A stretch of DNA of 64,000 bases from CAVVMA01 sp963788205. GTDB taxonomy: Bacteria; Desulfobacterota; Binatia; Binatales; Binataceae. The DNA is taken from NCBI GenBank assembly GCA_963788205.1, contig CAWBGG010000002.1:806001-870000 (forward strand), read 5' to 3'. The notes under the pieces were generated by a model. That model did no database searches, was not told where the DNA came from, and saw only the letters and a list, made by a program, of their open reading frames with translations. A program made the position numbers and the translations under genes. This document shows, piece by piece, positions 33,782 through 43,347 of this stretch; the stretch's first letter is position 1; each line of letters starts with the position of its first letter.

Positions 33782-34102
33782 GTGTGCAGTTCTACAATGT
33801 GGAGAACAAACGGCTACGCCTTGACAACCACCCAAGTAGCCACGAACAGCCGCTATTGGCTGTATATTTTGAGAAAGGCACAGGACCCACTTCAAAGCAG
33901 TTTGTTATTGATGACGATGCCTGGAAGGCAAGCGGCTCACACTTCACCGTGGCTCGTCTGCGAGTCGTGCAGTCATATGTTTGACTTCGACCGAAGCGTC
34001 GCGAGGGATTGCGCGGTTAGGAACGCAGCGCCTCCAAACTCGGGGCCTGCTAACGAGGATGCGGTGAGAGAAGCCGCAGTCAAGGCGATGATGAAAAGCT
34101 AG
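33782..34102 (+). CDS. small two-CxxC protein following the ankyrin gene
   Basis: A frame started by GTG 33782, and open slightly upstream, reads KCDVCSSTMWRTNGYALTTT, then SRYWLYILRKAQDP and PWLVCESCSHMFDFD. Two Cys pairs about 60 residues apart suggest a zinc ribbon like the head of the ankyrin protein. YALTT-x-x-V-x-x-x-x-x-Y-W is a recognisable pattern in small unknown proteins. The start codon is uncertain. An overlapping frame (33775-33984) looks less protein-like. Confidence 0.5.
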   Translation: MCSSTMWRTNGYALTTTQVATNSRYWLYILRKAQDPLQSSLLLMTMPGRQAAHTSPWLVCESCSHMFDFDRSVARDCAVRNAAPPNSGPANEDAVREAAVKAMMKS

Positions 34103-34116
34103 TTGCCGTCGAGCGA

Positions 34117-34371
34117 TCAGGGCGCAAGCGCCCGATAAAGCGTCGAGCGGCCCACGTTGAGAAGGTCGGCGACGTACTGGCGGGCTTCGCCTTTGTCGAT
34201 CAGCTTCTTTTCCGCGGCATCAGTTGGCCGCGGGTTCTTGCCCACGAGCCCGGCGCGCAATGCTTGCTGGTAGATTTCGCGCCGGCTCCGATTCGTCAGG
34301 CGGGCGACTACCACACTGGCCTCTCGCGCTGGAAGCCCTCCAGACGATAGAATTCTATACGGGGAGACCAA
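34117..34371 (-). pseudogene. chimera of rsmI 3' end and serine resolvase C-terminus
   Basis: The minus-strand frame starts with a copy of the RsmI C-terminal helix (VVARLTNRSRREIYQQAL), nearly identical at DNA level to 30459-30507 in rsmI. It then continues KKLIDKGEARQYVADLLNV and GRSTLYRAL, the C-terminal DNA-binding HTH of a serine recombinase. No catalytic domain is present. It is a remnant joining a recombinase tail to a duplicated gene end. Confidence 0.65.
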
Positions 34372-34376
34372 CCGGG

Positions 34377-34895
34377 ATGGTGACGAGGCTTAGAGGGCTG
34401 CCTTCGACGCGCGCGGCGGCTACCGTGCGTCCGGGCAAGCCCGCGACGGTGCTGGTGGTGCATGGTCCCAACCTCAATCTGCTCGGCGAGCGCGAGCCCG
34501 AGATCTACGGCCGCACGCGGCTGGTCGAGATCGATCGCCGCTTGCGCGAGCTGGGCAAGGAGTTGGCGCTCGAAGTCGAGACTTTCCAGTCCAACAGCGA
34601 AGGCGCGATTATCGACCGCCTCCAGCAAGCGCGCGGCCGCGTGCACGCGCTGATGATCAACCCGGCCGGCTATACGCATACCAGCGTCGCGATTCGCGAC
34701 GCGGTGCTGGCGCTCGATGTTCCGGTCGTAGAGATCCATCTGTCCAACATCTACCGGCGTGAACGTTTCCGCCATCGCTCGCTTTTGGCCGACGTAGTCC
34801 ACGGCCGGATCATGGGTTTCGGTCCCGAAAGCTACACGCTCGGCTTGCGCGCGATTCGGAGCCTGGTCGAGGCGGCGCGGAGCGTCGGCGCCTGA
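34377..34895 (+). CDS. aroQ: type II 3-dehydroquinate dehydratase
   Basis: After a 23-residue extension the protein shows VLVVHGPNLNLLGEREPEIY, FQSNSEGAIIDRLQQA, INPAGYTHTSVAIRDAVLAL, and VEIHLSNIYRRERFRHRSLL, the complete active-site set (Tyr, Asn, His, Arg) of AroQ. It dehydrates 3-dehydroquinate in the shikimate pathway. ATG 34377 is the most likely start; GGGGAG lies upstream. accB follows. Confidence 0.92.
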   Translation: MVTRLRGLPSTRAAATVRPGKPATVLVVHGPNLNLLGEREPEIYGRTRLVEIDRRLRELGKELALEVETFQSNSEGAIIDRLQQARGRVHALMINPAGYTHTSVAIRDAVLALDVPVVEIHLSNIYRRERFRHRSLLADVVHGRIMGFGPESYTLGLRAIRSLVEAARSVGA

Positions 34896-34959
34896 GGCGG
34901 CTGCGCCGCGTGACCTGCGGCGCGCCATCCCGAGAGAGCCTTCGATCGAGCTGCATACA

Positions 34960-35446
34960 ATGGAACCGCGGGAAATAAAGGGGCTGATCGCCCTGATGGA
35001 AGAGCACGGACTGCCTCGAGCTCGAAATCGAGGATAAGAAGGGCAAGGTTCGATTGGTGCGCGGCTCGCGGGACAATCACGCGGCCGGCGCCGACGAGAT
35101 CGGATCGGCCCTGGAGCCGGCCCGCAAAGCGAAGCGCGTGCAGCCGCGTCCGTCGGGGCCAGCCGCACCCGGCACCGCCGCGGCGAAGCCGGAGCTGGCG
35201 CCGAATCAGGTGATGATTACCAGCCCGATGGTCGGTACGTTTTATCGCTCGCCATCGCCGGGAGCGGCCCCGCTGGTCGAAGAAGGCAGCCCGGTGCGCA
35301 AAGGCCAGGGCCTCTGTATCATTGAAGCGATGAAGATGCTCAACGAGGTCGAGGCCGAAGTGGCCGGAGTAGTAGTGAAGATTCTGTGCGAGAATGCCCA
35401 GCCCGTCGAGTACGGGCAGCCGCTGATGATTATGGCGGTCGAGTAG
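34960..35446 (+). CDS. accB: biotin carboxyl carrier protein of acetyl-CoA carboxylase, apparent frameshift
   Basis: ATG 34960 opens MEPREIKGLIALMEEHGL, the usual AccB N-terminus. One extra C near 35014 shifts the frame; the continuation LELEIEDKKGKVRLVRGS is in the next frame and runs to the end. The biotinyl domain is complete, with EAMKMLNEVEAEVAG carrying the biotinylated Lys. A carrier of malonyl-CoA synthesis should be essential, so the shift is probably a sequencing error. accC begins 7 bases after the stop. Confidence 0.9.
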
Positions 35447-35453
35447 AGCATCG

Positions 35454-36826
35454 ATGTTCAGAAAGCTGCTGGTCGCGAATCGCGGCACCATCGCAATCCG
35501 GATCATTCGCGCCTGCCGCGAGCTCGGAATCCCCTCGCTGGCAGTCTACTCGACTGCCGATCGCGACGCGCTCCACGTTCGGATGGCGGACGAGTCGGTA
35601 TGTATCGGGCCTGCCGCCGCCGAGGAGAGCTACCTCAATATCCCGGCGATCATCAGCACGGCGCTGACCTGGGGCGCCGACGCGGTGCATCCGGGCTACG
35701 GCTTTCTGTCCGAAAACGGCGACTTCGCCGAGGCCTGCCAGCGTTCGGGCCTGAATTTCGTCGGCCCGCGCGCGCGCCATATCCGCCTGATGGGTGACAA
35801 GCCCCGTGCGCGCCGGATCATGAAGCGCGCCGGCGTGCCGGTCCTGCCCGGCAGCGAAGGCAAGGGTATCACCGAGCTCCGCGACGCCGAAGCCGCGGCG
35901 AAAGTGCTGGGCTTTCCGGTGCTGATCAAGGCTGCGGCGGGCGGCGGCGGCAAGGGGATGCGGATCGCGCGCGATGCCGCCGAGTTGGCGCGGCTGTTTC
36001 CGCTCGCCCGCGCCGAGAGCGAGGCCGCCTTCGGATCGCGCACGATGTACCTGGAGAAATATCTGGAACGCGCGCGCCACGTGGAATTCCAGATCCTCGC
36101 CGATCTGAACCGTAACCTGATTCATCTCGGCGAGCGCGATTGCTCGATCCAGCGGCGCCATCAGAAGGTGCTCGAGGAAGCGCCTTGCCCGGTATTGACC
36201 GCCCGGATGCGCGAGAAGATGGGCAAGGCCGCGGTGCGAGCGGCGCAAGTGGTCGGTTACTCGAACGCCGGCACGGTCGAATTTCTGCTGGCCGGCGACG
36301 GCCGCTTTTACTTTATCGAGATGAACACCCGGATTCAGGTCGAGCATGGCGTCACCGAGATGGTGACGGGAATCGATCTGATCAAGGAGAGCCTGCGGCT
36401 GGCGGCGGCGAGCCGCTGGGCTGCAAGCAACGCGCGATCGGGTTTACCGGCTCGGCGATCGAGTGCCGCGTCTACGCCGAAGATCCTGACGCGCATCTGC
36501 CGTCGCCCGGCGTGGTCTCCAACCATCATTCACCCGGCGGGCTCGGCGTGCGGGTCGAGACCGCGCTCTACGACGGCTATCGGGTGCCGGTCCATTACGA
36601 CCCGATGGTCGCCCAGGTGATCGCACACGCCGCCGATCGCCCCGGCGCGATCGCGCGGGCCAAGGCGGCGCTGCGCGAATACGTGATCGACGGGATCAAG
36701 ACCAATATCCCGCTCCATCTGCGGATTCTGGACGATCCCGATTTCCGCAAAGGCGACTTCGCCACCGACTTCTTAAGCCGCTACGAAGTCGCATCCGAGC
36801 CGCCGTCGCAGCGCAAGGTCTCTTGA
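35454..36826 (+). CDS. accC: biotin carboxylase subunit of acetyl-CoA carboxylase, apparent frameshift
   Basis: The N-terminus MFRKLLVANRGTIAIRIIRA, the ATP-grasp loop KAAAGGGGKGMRIARD and the catalytic FIEMNTRIQVEHGVTEMVTG are in frame from 35454. Near 36406, in GGCGGCGGCGAG, one G is missing. The expected GEPLGCKQRAIGFTGSAIEC and the rest of the C-domain continue in the next frame to 36826. Corrected length is about 457 residues, normal for AccC. It carboxylates AccB using bicarbonate and ATP. Confidence 0.92.
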
Positions 36827-36907
36827 ACGCCGCACCGCCGCGCGCCGTGATATAATTGATACTGTGATCGAATCAACCATTCGCGACCGATTCACTGGAG
36901 CCCCGCT

Positions 36908-37957
36908 ATGACGCTGATTTCGCGCAACCTTGGAATCCGTGTCTTCGCCATTCTGCTCGCATTGGCAGCCGCCGCGGGCGCAGGCCCCTGCTGGGCGCAA
37001 TCGTCGAACCCGGCGGCGCAAGCTGCGGCGTCCTCAGGGCCGAAGGCCCAGGTCGTCAACCCGGTCTATGATTTCGGCACGGTGCTGGAAGGCCAGCACG
37101 TCACGCATTCCTTTGCGATCAAGAATCTCGGGACCAAGGACCTTATTCTGAACGGCGTCAAAACGTCATGCGGATGCACCGCGGCAGCGCCCAGCATCAA
37201 TCGCGTTCCACCGGGCGGAGAGAGCCAGGTCGCGGTGACTTTCGATACGCATTTCCAGAAGGGCCATCGCGAGCGCACTATCACCGTTTACACCAACGAT
37301 CCGGCCACTCCCAACGCCTTGATGACGTTGCAGGGCAACGTTGAGGTTGAGGTCGAAGCGACGCCCGCCGACGTGATGTTCGGCAAGGTCCATCAGGGCG
37401 TGGCGATGACCAAAGAGGTCGTGATCAGCGATCTGGTGAAAAACGCGAAGGGCTTCAGCGTTGGGCCGCTGTCGAACACCAGCCCCAATATCAAAGTCAG
37501 CTCGGTGCCGCGCAAAGACGGCAAGAGCGCGACGCTTACGGTGACACTGCTCAAGTCGATGCCGATCGGCCAGTTTGACGACTCGATCGATGTCGTCAAC
37601 AATCGCCATCCGATTCAGGTTCACGTCTCGGGCATCGTAACCGGCGATCTCACTCTCAATCCCGCCCAGGTTTCGTTCGGAATCGTGCCGAGCAAGCAGA
37701 GCGTTGTGCGGATCCTGCGCCTGACGAACGAGGGATCGCACGCCGTCAATGTGCTGGGAGTGTCGAGCACCGATCAGAGCGTGATCGCCAGCGTCGAGCC
37801 CGTCAGGCCTGGCAAGGAATACAAGATTACCGTCGAGTTGCGCAAAAACACCCCCGACGGCCAGCTTCGCGGCAGCCTCGCGATCCGCACCGACGACGCC
37901 GGGCAATCGACGCTAAGTGTGCCATTTTACGGGATTATCGGCTCGTTCGAGGGCTGA
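36908..37957 (+). CDS. exported DUF1573-type (ASPM/MSP-like) protein
   Basis: A signal peptide (VFAILLALAAAAGAGPCWAQ) leads to VNPVYDFGTVLEGQHVTHSF, KNLGTKDLILNGVKTSCGCT, the DUF1573 signature with its Cys-Gly-Cys. Two further immunoglobulin-like beta domains follow (to residue 349). It is likely periplasmic; role unknown. TATAAT at 36851 is a good -10 candidate and separates this gene from accC. Confidence 0.85.
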   Translation: MTLISRNLGIRVFAILLALAAAAGAGPCWAQSSNPAAQAAASSGPKAQVVNPVYDFGTVLEGQHVTHSFAIKNLGTKDLILNGVKTSCGCTAAAPSINRVPPGGESQVAVTFDTHFQKGHRERTITVYTNDPATPNALMTLQGNVEVEVEATPADVMFGKVHQGVAMTKEVVISDLVKNAKGFSVGPLSNTSPNIKVSSVPRKDGKSATLTVTLLKSMPIGQFDDSIDVVNNRHPIQVHVSGIVTGDLTLNPAQVSFGIVPSKQSVVRILRLTNEGSHAVNVLGVSSTDQSVIASVEPVRPGKEYKITVELRKNTPDGQLRGSLAIRTDDAGQSTLSVPFYGIIGSFEG

Positions 37958-38069
37958 ACAGGCGGCGAATCCGGCGGTCGGCGCCGATTGACCGGCAGAG
38001 CGTCAATTACGGGCGTCCAAAGGGCCTGCGCTTGTCATTTCCCGGCCTAGGCTCGTATATTGGGGCTGG

Positions 38070-39008
38070 ATGAGCGCTGGCGTCCCTAGAGTCGCGACTT
38101 CGCGAATGAGGTCGTGGTTCAGGCGGCTGAACCCGGTCTCTTATCTCCGGAACAAGCTGGGCAGCTTTGCGATTGGCCTGCTCACCAAGCCGCTCCGTCG
38201 CTACACGCTCTTCCTCCCCAACGACATCGGGAACCTCAAGCGCTTTATCCGCAAAGGCGACGTAATGCTGGTCGAGGGCAACGAGCGGATCAGCGAAGTA
38301 ATCAAGTACCTCACGCAGAGCTCATGGTCTCACGCGGCGCTCTACGTCGGCGACGAGCCGCTCCGGCACGATCCCGAACTGAAGAAAAAGTTGATCGAGC
38401 AGTTCGGCGATGACGCCAGCAGCCTGGTCGTTGAAGCGCTCGTCGAAAGCGGCGTCGTCTACTCGCCGATTAGCAAGTATCGCCATTTCAACCTGCGCGT
38501 CTGCCGCCCGTACAACCTGGCCAGCGGCGATCTGAAGCGCGTGGTCGACGAGGCGATGCTTGCGGTCGGCGCCAACTACGACGTTCGTAACGTGATCGAT
38601 CTGGCGCGCTACTTCCTGCCGGTCACCCTCGTTCCCCGGCGCTTTCGGCGCAAGGCGTTGCAGTTTGGCAGCGGTGAGCCGACCCGGGTGATCTGCTCGA
38701 GCATGATCGCCGAATGCTTTGAGTATGTGAAGTTCCCGATCGTGCCGAGCTTCGAGGAGCTGCCGCTGGATTCCTCGCAGACCCGGCAGAGCGGCCTGCG
38801 CCGCCTGATCTCACGGCCCGACGCCCGCCGCTACGGGGTTTTGCGCCGGGTCTCGCCGACGCTGATCACGCCGCGCGACTTCGATCTTTCGCCCTACTTC
38901 GAGATCGTCAAGTTCAACGTGATCGAAGACCTCAAGTTCGACTACCGCAAGATCAAGTGGGCGGAAGAAGAACCGACCGCGACGGGCAAGCTGGAAAAGT
39001 CCGCGTAG
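38070..39008 (+). CDS. YiiX/YebB-like permuted papain-fold cysteine hydrolase
   Basis: The 312-residue protein has RKGDVMLVEGNERISEVIKY, then SSWSHAALYVGDEP with the catalytic His, VVEALVESGVVYSPI with an acidic partner, and RVICSSMIAECFEYV with the Cys. This reordered His-...-Cys layout marks the permuted NlpC/P60 (YiiX, C92) group, which act on amide or ester bonds in lipids or cell wall. The basic N-terminus has no clear signal peptide. Confidence 0.8.
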   Translation: MSAGVPRVATSRMRSWFRRLNPVSYLRNKLGSFAIGLLTKPLRRYTLFLPNDIGNLKRFIRKGDVMLVEGNERISEVIKYLTQSSWSHAALYVGDEPLRHDPELKKKLIEQFGDDASSLVVEALVESGVVYSPISKYRHFNLRVCRPYNLASGDLKRVVDEAMLAVGANYDVRNVIDLARYFLPVTLVPRRFRRKALQFGSGEPTRVICSSMIAECFEYVKFPIVPSFEELPLDSSQTRQSGLRRLISRPDARRYGVLRRVSPTLITPRDFDLSPYFEIVKFNVIEDLKFDYRKIKWAEEEPTATGKLEKSA

Positions 39009-39099
39009 GGCAGGGCGCTTGTCCGGCGCCGACAGGTCTGCAAGATTTACGGGGGGAAGCTACGGTCGTCGCGTAATTTGCCGATACCGGGAATGTTGA

Positions 39100-39357
39100 A
39101 TGACCACACGTGAGACTCTGGAAAAGGCGATCGCAAAAATCCTGCATCGCCATTGCAACTTCGGCTGGGCGCACTACTACATCCCCAGCGAGAAATTTCC
39201 CAGCCTGATCGAAGAGCTGGTCGAAGTCGTCAGCCCCGCGGGACAGGCAGGCCATGAGGAGTTGGTGCAGTTCCTGCTCCGCACGCAGCGGCTGGCATCG
39301 GCCCAGGAGCGTGCGGCGAAGTTCGAAGAGGAATTCGCGGTCTACCGCCGCGGCTGA
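39100..39357 (+). CDS. hypothetical 85-residue protein
   Basis: The product is MTTRETLEKAIAKILHRHCN with FGWAHYYIPSEKFPSLIEEL, followed by a helical, charged tail. The start codon and base composition match the neighbours. No family is recognised. It lies in the same orientation between a hydrolase and a nitroreductase gene. Confidence 0.6.
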   Translation: MTTRETLEKAIAKILHRHCNFGWAHYYIPSEKFPSLIEELVEVVSPAGQAGHEELVQFLLRTQRLASAQERAAKFEEEFAVYRRG

Positions 39358-39397
39358 GTCGGGTTTCAAATCTACCTATGGCATCGGGGGGAGCATC

Positions 39398-39910
39398 ATG
39401 GACGCGATAAAAACGATCCTGGAGCGGCGCGTGCAGCGCACGTTCGCGAAGCAGCCGGTGGAGCTCGACAAGCTGCGGGAAGTCGTCGAGGCGGGGCGGC
39501 ATGCGATGAGCGCCCGCAACCTGCAACCCTGGCAGTTCATCGTGATTCGCGACGCAGCCGCGCTCAGCCAGCTCGGCGCCCTGTGCTCGACCGGCCGCTT
39601 CCTGGCCGACGCTCCGGCCGCGATCGCGGTCCTGAAGGATCGCAACAATGCGCGATGGGGCGACGTGGATTGTGCTCAGGCGGTGCAGAACATGGCCAAC
39701 GCCGGCTGGGCGCTGGGTCTGGGCACCTGCTGGGTCGGCAATTTCGATCGCGACAAAATCGCCGCGCTGCTCAAGGTCCCGGAGGATTGGCCGGTCTTCA
39801 CGATCCTGCCGTTTGGCTATCCGGACCCGGCCAGCCCGCCGCAGTCTCGGCCGCTCAAGAAACGCTCCGAGATGGTCCATTACGAGCGCTACGGAAACCG
39901 CAACCCGTAG
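39398..39910 (+). CDS. nitroreductase-family flavoprotein
   Basis: ATG 39398 gives 170 residues with ILERRVQRTFAKQPVELDKL, AGRHAMSARNLQPWQFIVI, VQNMANAGWALGLGTCWVGN and PFGYPDP, matching the FMN-binding loops of the nitroreductase family. The substrate is not evident. The length suits the small-subunit group. Confidence 0.88.
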   Translation: MDAIKTILERRVQRTFAKQPVELDKLREVVEAGRHAMSARNLQPWQFIVIRDAAALSQLGALCSTGRFLADAPAAIAVLKDRNNARWGDVDCAQAVQNMANAGWALGLGTCWVGNFDRDKIAALLKVPEDWPVFTILPFGYPDPASPPQSRPLKKRSEMVHYERYGNRNP

Positions 39911-40008
39911 CCCCGATCACGATCGCTTTCTGCTAAGCTGATGGCGTTCGCGCGCTGAATCAGCCGCGCGGGGGCAGGCTGCGAAATCAGTTACCAAGGG
40001 TGATGACG

Positions 40009-40449
40009 ATGCCGATAACCCAGGTCGAGCCGTCTCAGGCTCATGAGATCCTCCAGCACAATCCCGACGCGCTCTACCTCGATGTGCGCACCGAAGACGA
40101 GTTCGCCAACGGCCATCCCGAAGGCGCGGTCAATATTCCGGTGGTCTTCATCAAGGGGCCCGGCCAGTTCGAGGTCAACGCCGAATTCCTGCTGATGGCA
40201 GAGAAGCTTTTCCCAAAGGGCAAGAAGCTGGTGGTGGGATGCATGGCCGGCGGGCGCTCGCAGCGCGCCTGCGATATGCTCGACCAGGTCGGCTATAGCG
40301 ATCTCACCAACGTGCGCGGCGGCTTCGGCGGCCAGCGCGGCGCCGGCGGACAACTGCTAGTGAAGGGATGGCGCGACGCGGGATTGCCGGTCTCCGATGA
40401 AGTTGGCCAGAACTCTTACCAGGCGCTGCGCAAGAAAGTGGGAATATAA
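40009..40449 (+). CDS. rhodanese-domain protein
   Basis: LYLDVRTEDEFANGHPEGAV is the conserved rhodanese entry motif. VVGCMAGGRSQRACDML holds the catalytic Cys in a six-residue CxxGxR loop, and FGGQRGAGG follows. A single domain of about 146 residues suggests a persulfide carrier. AAGGG lies 8 bases before ATG 40009; in-frame starts at 40000 and 40003 are possible. Confidence 0.88.
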   Translation: MPITQVEPSQAHEILQHNPDALYLDVRTEDEFANGHPEGAVNIPVVFIKGPGQFEVNAEFLLMAEKLFPKGKKLVVGCMAGGRSQRACDMLDQVGYSDLTNVRGGFGGQRGAGGQLLVKGWRDAGLPVSDEVGQNSYQALRKKVGI

Positions 40450-40450
40450 A

Positions 40451-41098
40451 ATGGCTATTCGGCTCACCCGGATTTACACCCGCACCGGCGACAAGGGTCT
40501 CACGGCGCTGGTCGGCGGCGCGCGCTTGCCCAAGGAAAGCGGCCGACTCGAATCCTACGGCACGATCGATGAGCTGAACACGATCATCGGAATCGTCCGC
40601 ACGCTGCTTCCCCAATACGCCCAGGCGCTCGGCGACCATCACGAGTGGTACTCCGAGATGCTACGCCGCATCCAGAACGAGCTCTTCGACGTCGGCAGTG
40701 AGCTCGCCACGCCGGCGGACGCGGAATACGAGGGGATGCACAAGATGAGCGAGGCGGAGACCGCGCAGCTCGAGCACGAGATGGACCGGATGCAGGAAAA
40801 GCTCGAACCGCTCAAGTCGTTCACCCTCCCCGGTGGCGGAATGCTCAACGCGTTTTTGCATCAGGCGCGCACCGTGTGCCGCCGCGCGGAGCGCGTTTGC
40901 TGGGCGCTCAAGCGCGAAGAACCAATCAACGATCACTTGCTCATCTATATCAACCGCCTGAGCGACCACCTGTTCGTGCAATCGCGCTGGGTTGCCCGGC
41001 TGCTCGCCGAACCCGAATTCCTCTGGGACCGCGGCCTCAGAATCGATCCCAGGGCGGCGCGTGCTGCCCGGCGAAAGGCGGGAGGCGGGAGCAGGTAG
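40451..41098 (+). CDS. PduO-type cob(I)alamin adenosyltransferase
   Basis: IYTRTGDKGLTALVGGARLP is the N-terminal ATP-binding box. SYGTIDELNTIIGI and the later RTVCRRAERVCWAL (R-x-x-x-R-R-A-E-R) are also signature motifs. FLWDRGLRIDP near the C-terminus is typical. The enzyme makes adenosylcobalamin. The start is 2 bases from the rhodanese stop. Confidence 0.93.
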   Translation: MAIRLTRIYTRTGDKGLTALVGGARLPKESGRLESYGTIDELNTIIGIVRTLLPQYAQALGDHHEWYSEMLRRIQNELFDVGSELATPADAEYEGMHKMSEAETAQLEHEMDRMQEKLEPLKSFTLPGGGMLNAFLHQARTVCRRAERVCWALKREEPINDHLLIYINRLSDHLFVQSRWVARLLAEPEFLWDRGLRIDPRAARAARRKAGGGSR

Positions 41099-41172
41099 CA
41101 GGCTGCGCCCCGACGGCCTGCCAGGCGATCCCGCCTGCGTAGCGCGCTCGCCAATCGACAAATCGGTCCCGC

Positions 41173-42195
41173 ATGTTGAGGCTCGCAATATCAGGCGCCG
41201 GGGCGATTGCCGAGCGAGCTCATATCCCCGCGTTCGCGAAAATCCCGGAAGTCGAAATCGTCGCGGTGCAGAGCCGCACCGCGGCGAAAGCCGAAGCTGT
41301 GGCGCGAAGCCTGGGCGCGCGCGTTTACACCGACTTCGATCAAATGCTTGCCCAGGAGCGTCCCAACGCGGTGGGAATCTTCACGCCGAATCGGCTTCAC
41401 TGCGAGTTCGCGCTCAAAGCGCTAGCGGCTGGATGCCACGTCTTGGTCGAAAAGCCGATGGCGCCGACGGTCGCCGAAGCGCGCCGGATGGTCGCGGCTG
41501 CGAAAACATCGGGGCGTATCCTGATGGTTGCGATGCAGCGCCGGTACTCCGGGCTCGAGCGGATCGTGAAGGAGGCGCTGCAGGCGGGCGCGATTGGCGC
41601 GCCGCACTTCATCCGCGCTCGGCTCTCGCATGGCGGACCGCAATTCTGGGCGCCCGGCCAGAACTGGTTCTACTCGCGCGAAGAAGCGGGGGGCGGCGCG
41701 ATGCTCGACCTAGGCGTGCATGTCGCGGACCTCGCGATCTGGATGATGGGCGAAATCGCCGCGGTGATCGGCCGCGTCGCCGCGCTGCGAACCAATATCG
41801 ACGTCGAAGACCACGGCGCGATGCTCGTCGAGTTCCGCTCGGGCGCGAGCGGCGTGATCGAAGCGAGCTGGAACAGCCGGCCCGGCTTGGGGGCCCTCGA
41901 AATTTACGGCTCGGAAGGGCGCATGATGGCCGGCTATCCGCGATTGGATATCGCAATTCAGCGCGCTGACGGCACGGCTGTTCCCGGCTACTCGCGCGAG
42001 GAGATCCTGCGACGCTTCGACCCGCACGATTTTGCGGCCCCCAGCCGCGCGCTCGCGGCGGCCTTTGTCGCGGCGATTCGCGGCGAGGTCGCCCCGTGCC
42101 CCGACGGAGTCGATGGGATGCGCGCCGTCGAAGCGGTCGAGGCCTGCTATCGCTCGTCTCGTTCCGGGTCGCGAGTTACTCTTCCGCTCGACTGA
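41173..42195 (+). CDS. Gfo/Idh/MocA-family NAD(P)-dependent oxidoreductase
   Basis: AISGAGAIAERAHIPAFAKI is the Rossmann loop, and VGIFTPNRLHCEFALKALAA and GCHVLVEKPMAPTVAEARRM hold the E-K-P signature Lys. ARLSHGGPQFW and GGGAMLDLGVHVADLAIWMM follow the family. The sugar-like substrate is unknown. Confidence 0.9.
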   Translation: MLRLAISGAGAIAERAHIPAFAKIPEVEIVAVQSRTAAKAEAVARSLGARVYTDFDQMLAQERPNAVGIFTPNRLHCEFALKALAAGCHVLVEKPMAPTVAEARRMVAAAKTSGRILMVAMQRRYSGLERIVKEALQAGAIGAPHFIRARLSHGGPQFWAPGQNWFYSREEAGGGAMLDLGVHVADLAIWMMGEIAAVIGRVAALRTNIDVEDHGAMLVEFRSGASGVIEASWNSRPGLGALEIYGSEGRMMAGYPRLDIAIQRADGTAVPGYSREEILRRFDPHDFAAPSRALAAAFVAAIRGEVAPCPDGVDGMRAVEAVEACYRSSRSGSRVTLPLD

Positions 42196-42207
42196 AGGAT
42201 TTAGCCT

Positions 42208-43347
42208 GTGAATCTCACTTCCGCGAAACGCCAAGCGCATTCGAGCAGCGAACGCAGCGCCGCAGACAGCTTCCGGCCGGCGATAGCGCAGATGGCGCCG
42301 TACGTTCCGGGCGAGCAACCCAGGCCGGGCGAGCGGCTGATCAAGCTCAATACCAATGAGAATCCGTACCCGCCGTCACCGCGTGTCAAGCGCGCAGTGG
42401 CGCGAGCGATGGCCAAGGATGCGCTCCGGTTGTATCCACCGCCGCGCGCCGACGAATTTATCGCCGCCGCGTCGCGCCGCTGCGGTCTCCCCGTATCGAT
42501 GATCCTGGCGGGCAACGGTTCGGACGAATTGCTGACGATGCTCTTCCGTGGCGTCCTCGGCCGCGGCGACAAGGTCGCCTACGCGACGCCCACGTACTCG
42601 CTCTACGACACGCTGGCGGAAATCCAGCAGGCCAGGGTGGTCGCGATCCCTTTTCCCAGTGACTTCCGGCTGCCGGTCGATTCATTGGTGCGGGCGCGGG
42701 CGCGGCTCACGATCGTCTGCAATCCGAATTCGCCCTCCGGAACGCTAGTGGATCTCGATAGTCTCGATGCTCTCGCGCAGGCGCTGGGACGCAACCTGCT
42801 GGCGATCGACGAGGCCTACGTGGACTTCGCCGACCGCAACGCGATGGAGCTGGTCCGGCGGCGCTCCAATGTGCTGGTCCTGCGCTCGCTCTCGAAATCA
42901 TTCTCGCTGGCCGGGATGCGCCTGGGGTTCTGTGCCGCCGCGCCGGGCGTTATCGAGCATCTTCTGAAAGTCAAGGATTCCTACAATCTGAGCCGGGTAG
43001 CGATCGCCGCTGGCGCCGCCGCGCTCGACGATGGCGCCTGGATGGCCCGTAACGTTGAGCGCGTCAAACGCACCCGGCGGCTGACCGAGGGACGCCTGCG
43101 CGCGCTGGGCTTCGAGGTGCCGGTCTCGTCGGCCAACTTCGTGATGGCGCGGATGGCTGGCCGGAACCTGGCGCCGCTGGCGGCCGGACTTCGCGCGCGC
43201 GGGATTCTGGTGCGTTACTTCGCGACTCCGACGCTGCGCGACGCGCTCAGGATTTCGATTGGGACTCCGAGCCAGATGGCCGCCCTGTTCGCGGCGCTCA
43301 AGCCGCTGCTGGCGGCCGCCGCTTCCCGAGATGGCCGCCCGCGATGA
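42208..43347 (+). CDS. hisC: histidinol-phosphate aminotransferase
   Basis: GTG 42208 starts 379 residues with IKLNTNENPYPPSPRVKRAV, NGSDELLTMLFRGVLGRGD, NPNSPSGTLVDLDSL, and SKSFSLAGMRLGF, where the Lys binds PLP. This matches HisC of fold type I. It transfers amino groups in His synthesis. The stop overlaps the next start in ATGA. Confidence 0.92.
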   Translation: MNLTSAKRQAHSSSERSAADSFRPAIAQMAPYVPGEQPRPGERLIKLNTNENPYPPSPRVKRAVARAMAKDALRLYPPPRADEFIAAASRRCGLPVSMILAGNGSDELLTMLFRGVLGRGDKVAYATPTYSLYDTLAEIQQARVVAIPFPSDFRLPVDSLVRARARLTIVCNPNSPSGTLVDLDSLDALAQALGRNLLAIDEAYVDFADRNAMELVRRRSNVLVLRSLSKSFSLAGMRLGFCAAAPGVIEHLLKVKDSYNLSRVAIAAGAAALDDGAWMARNVERVKRTRRLTEGRLRALGFEVPVSSANFVMARMAGRNLAPLAAGLRARGILVRYFATPTLRDALRISIGTPSQMAALFAALKPLLAAAASRDGRPR

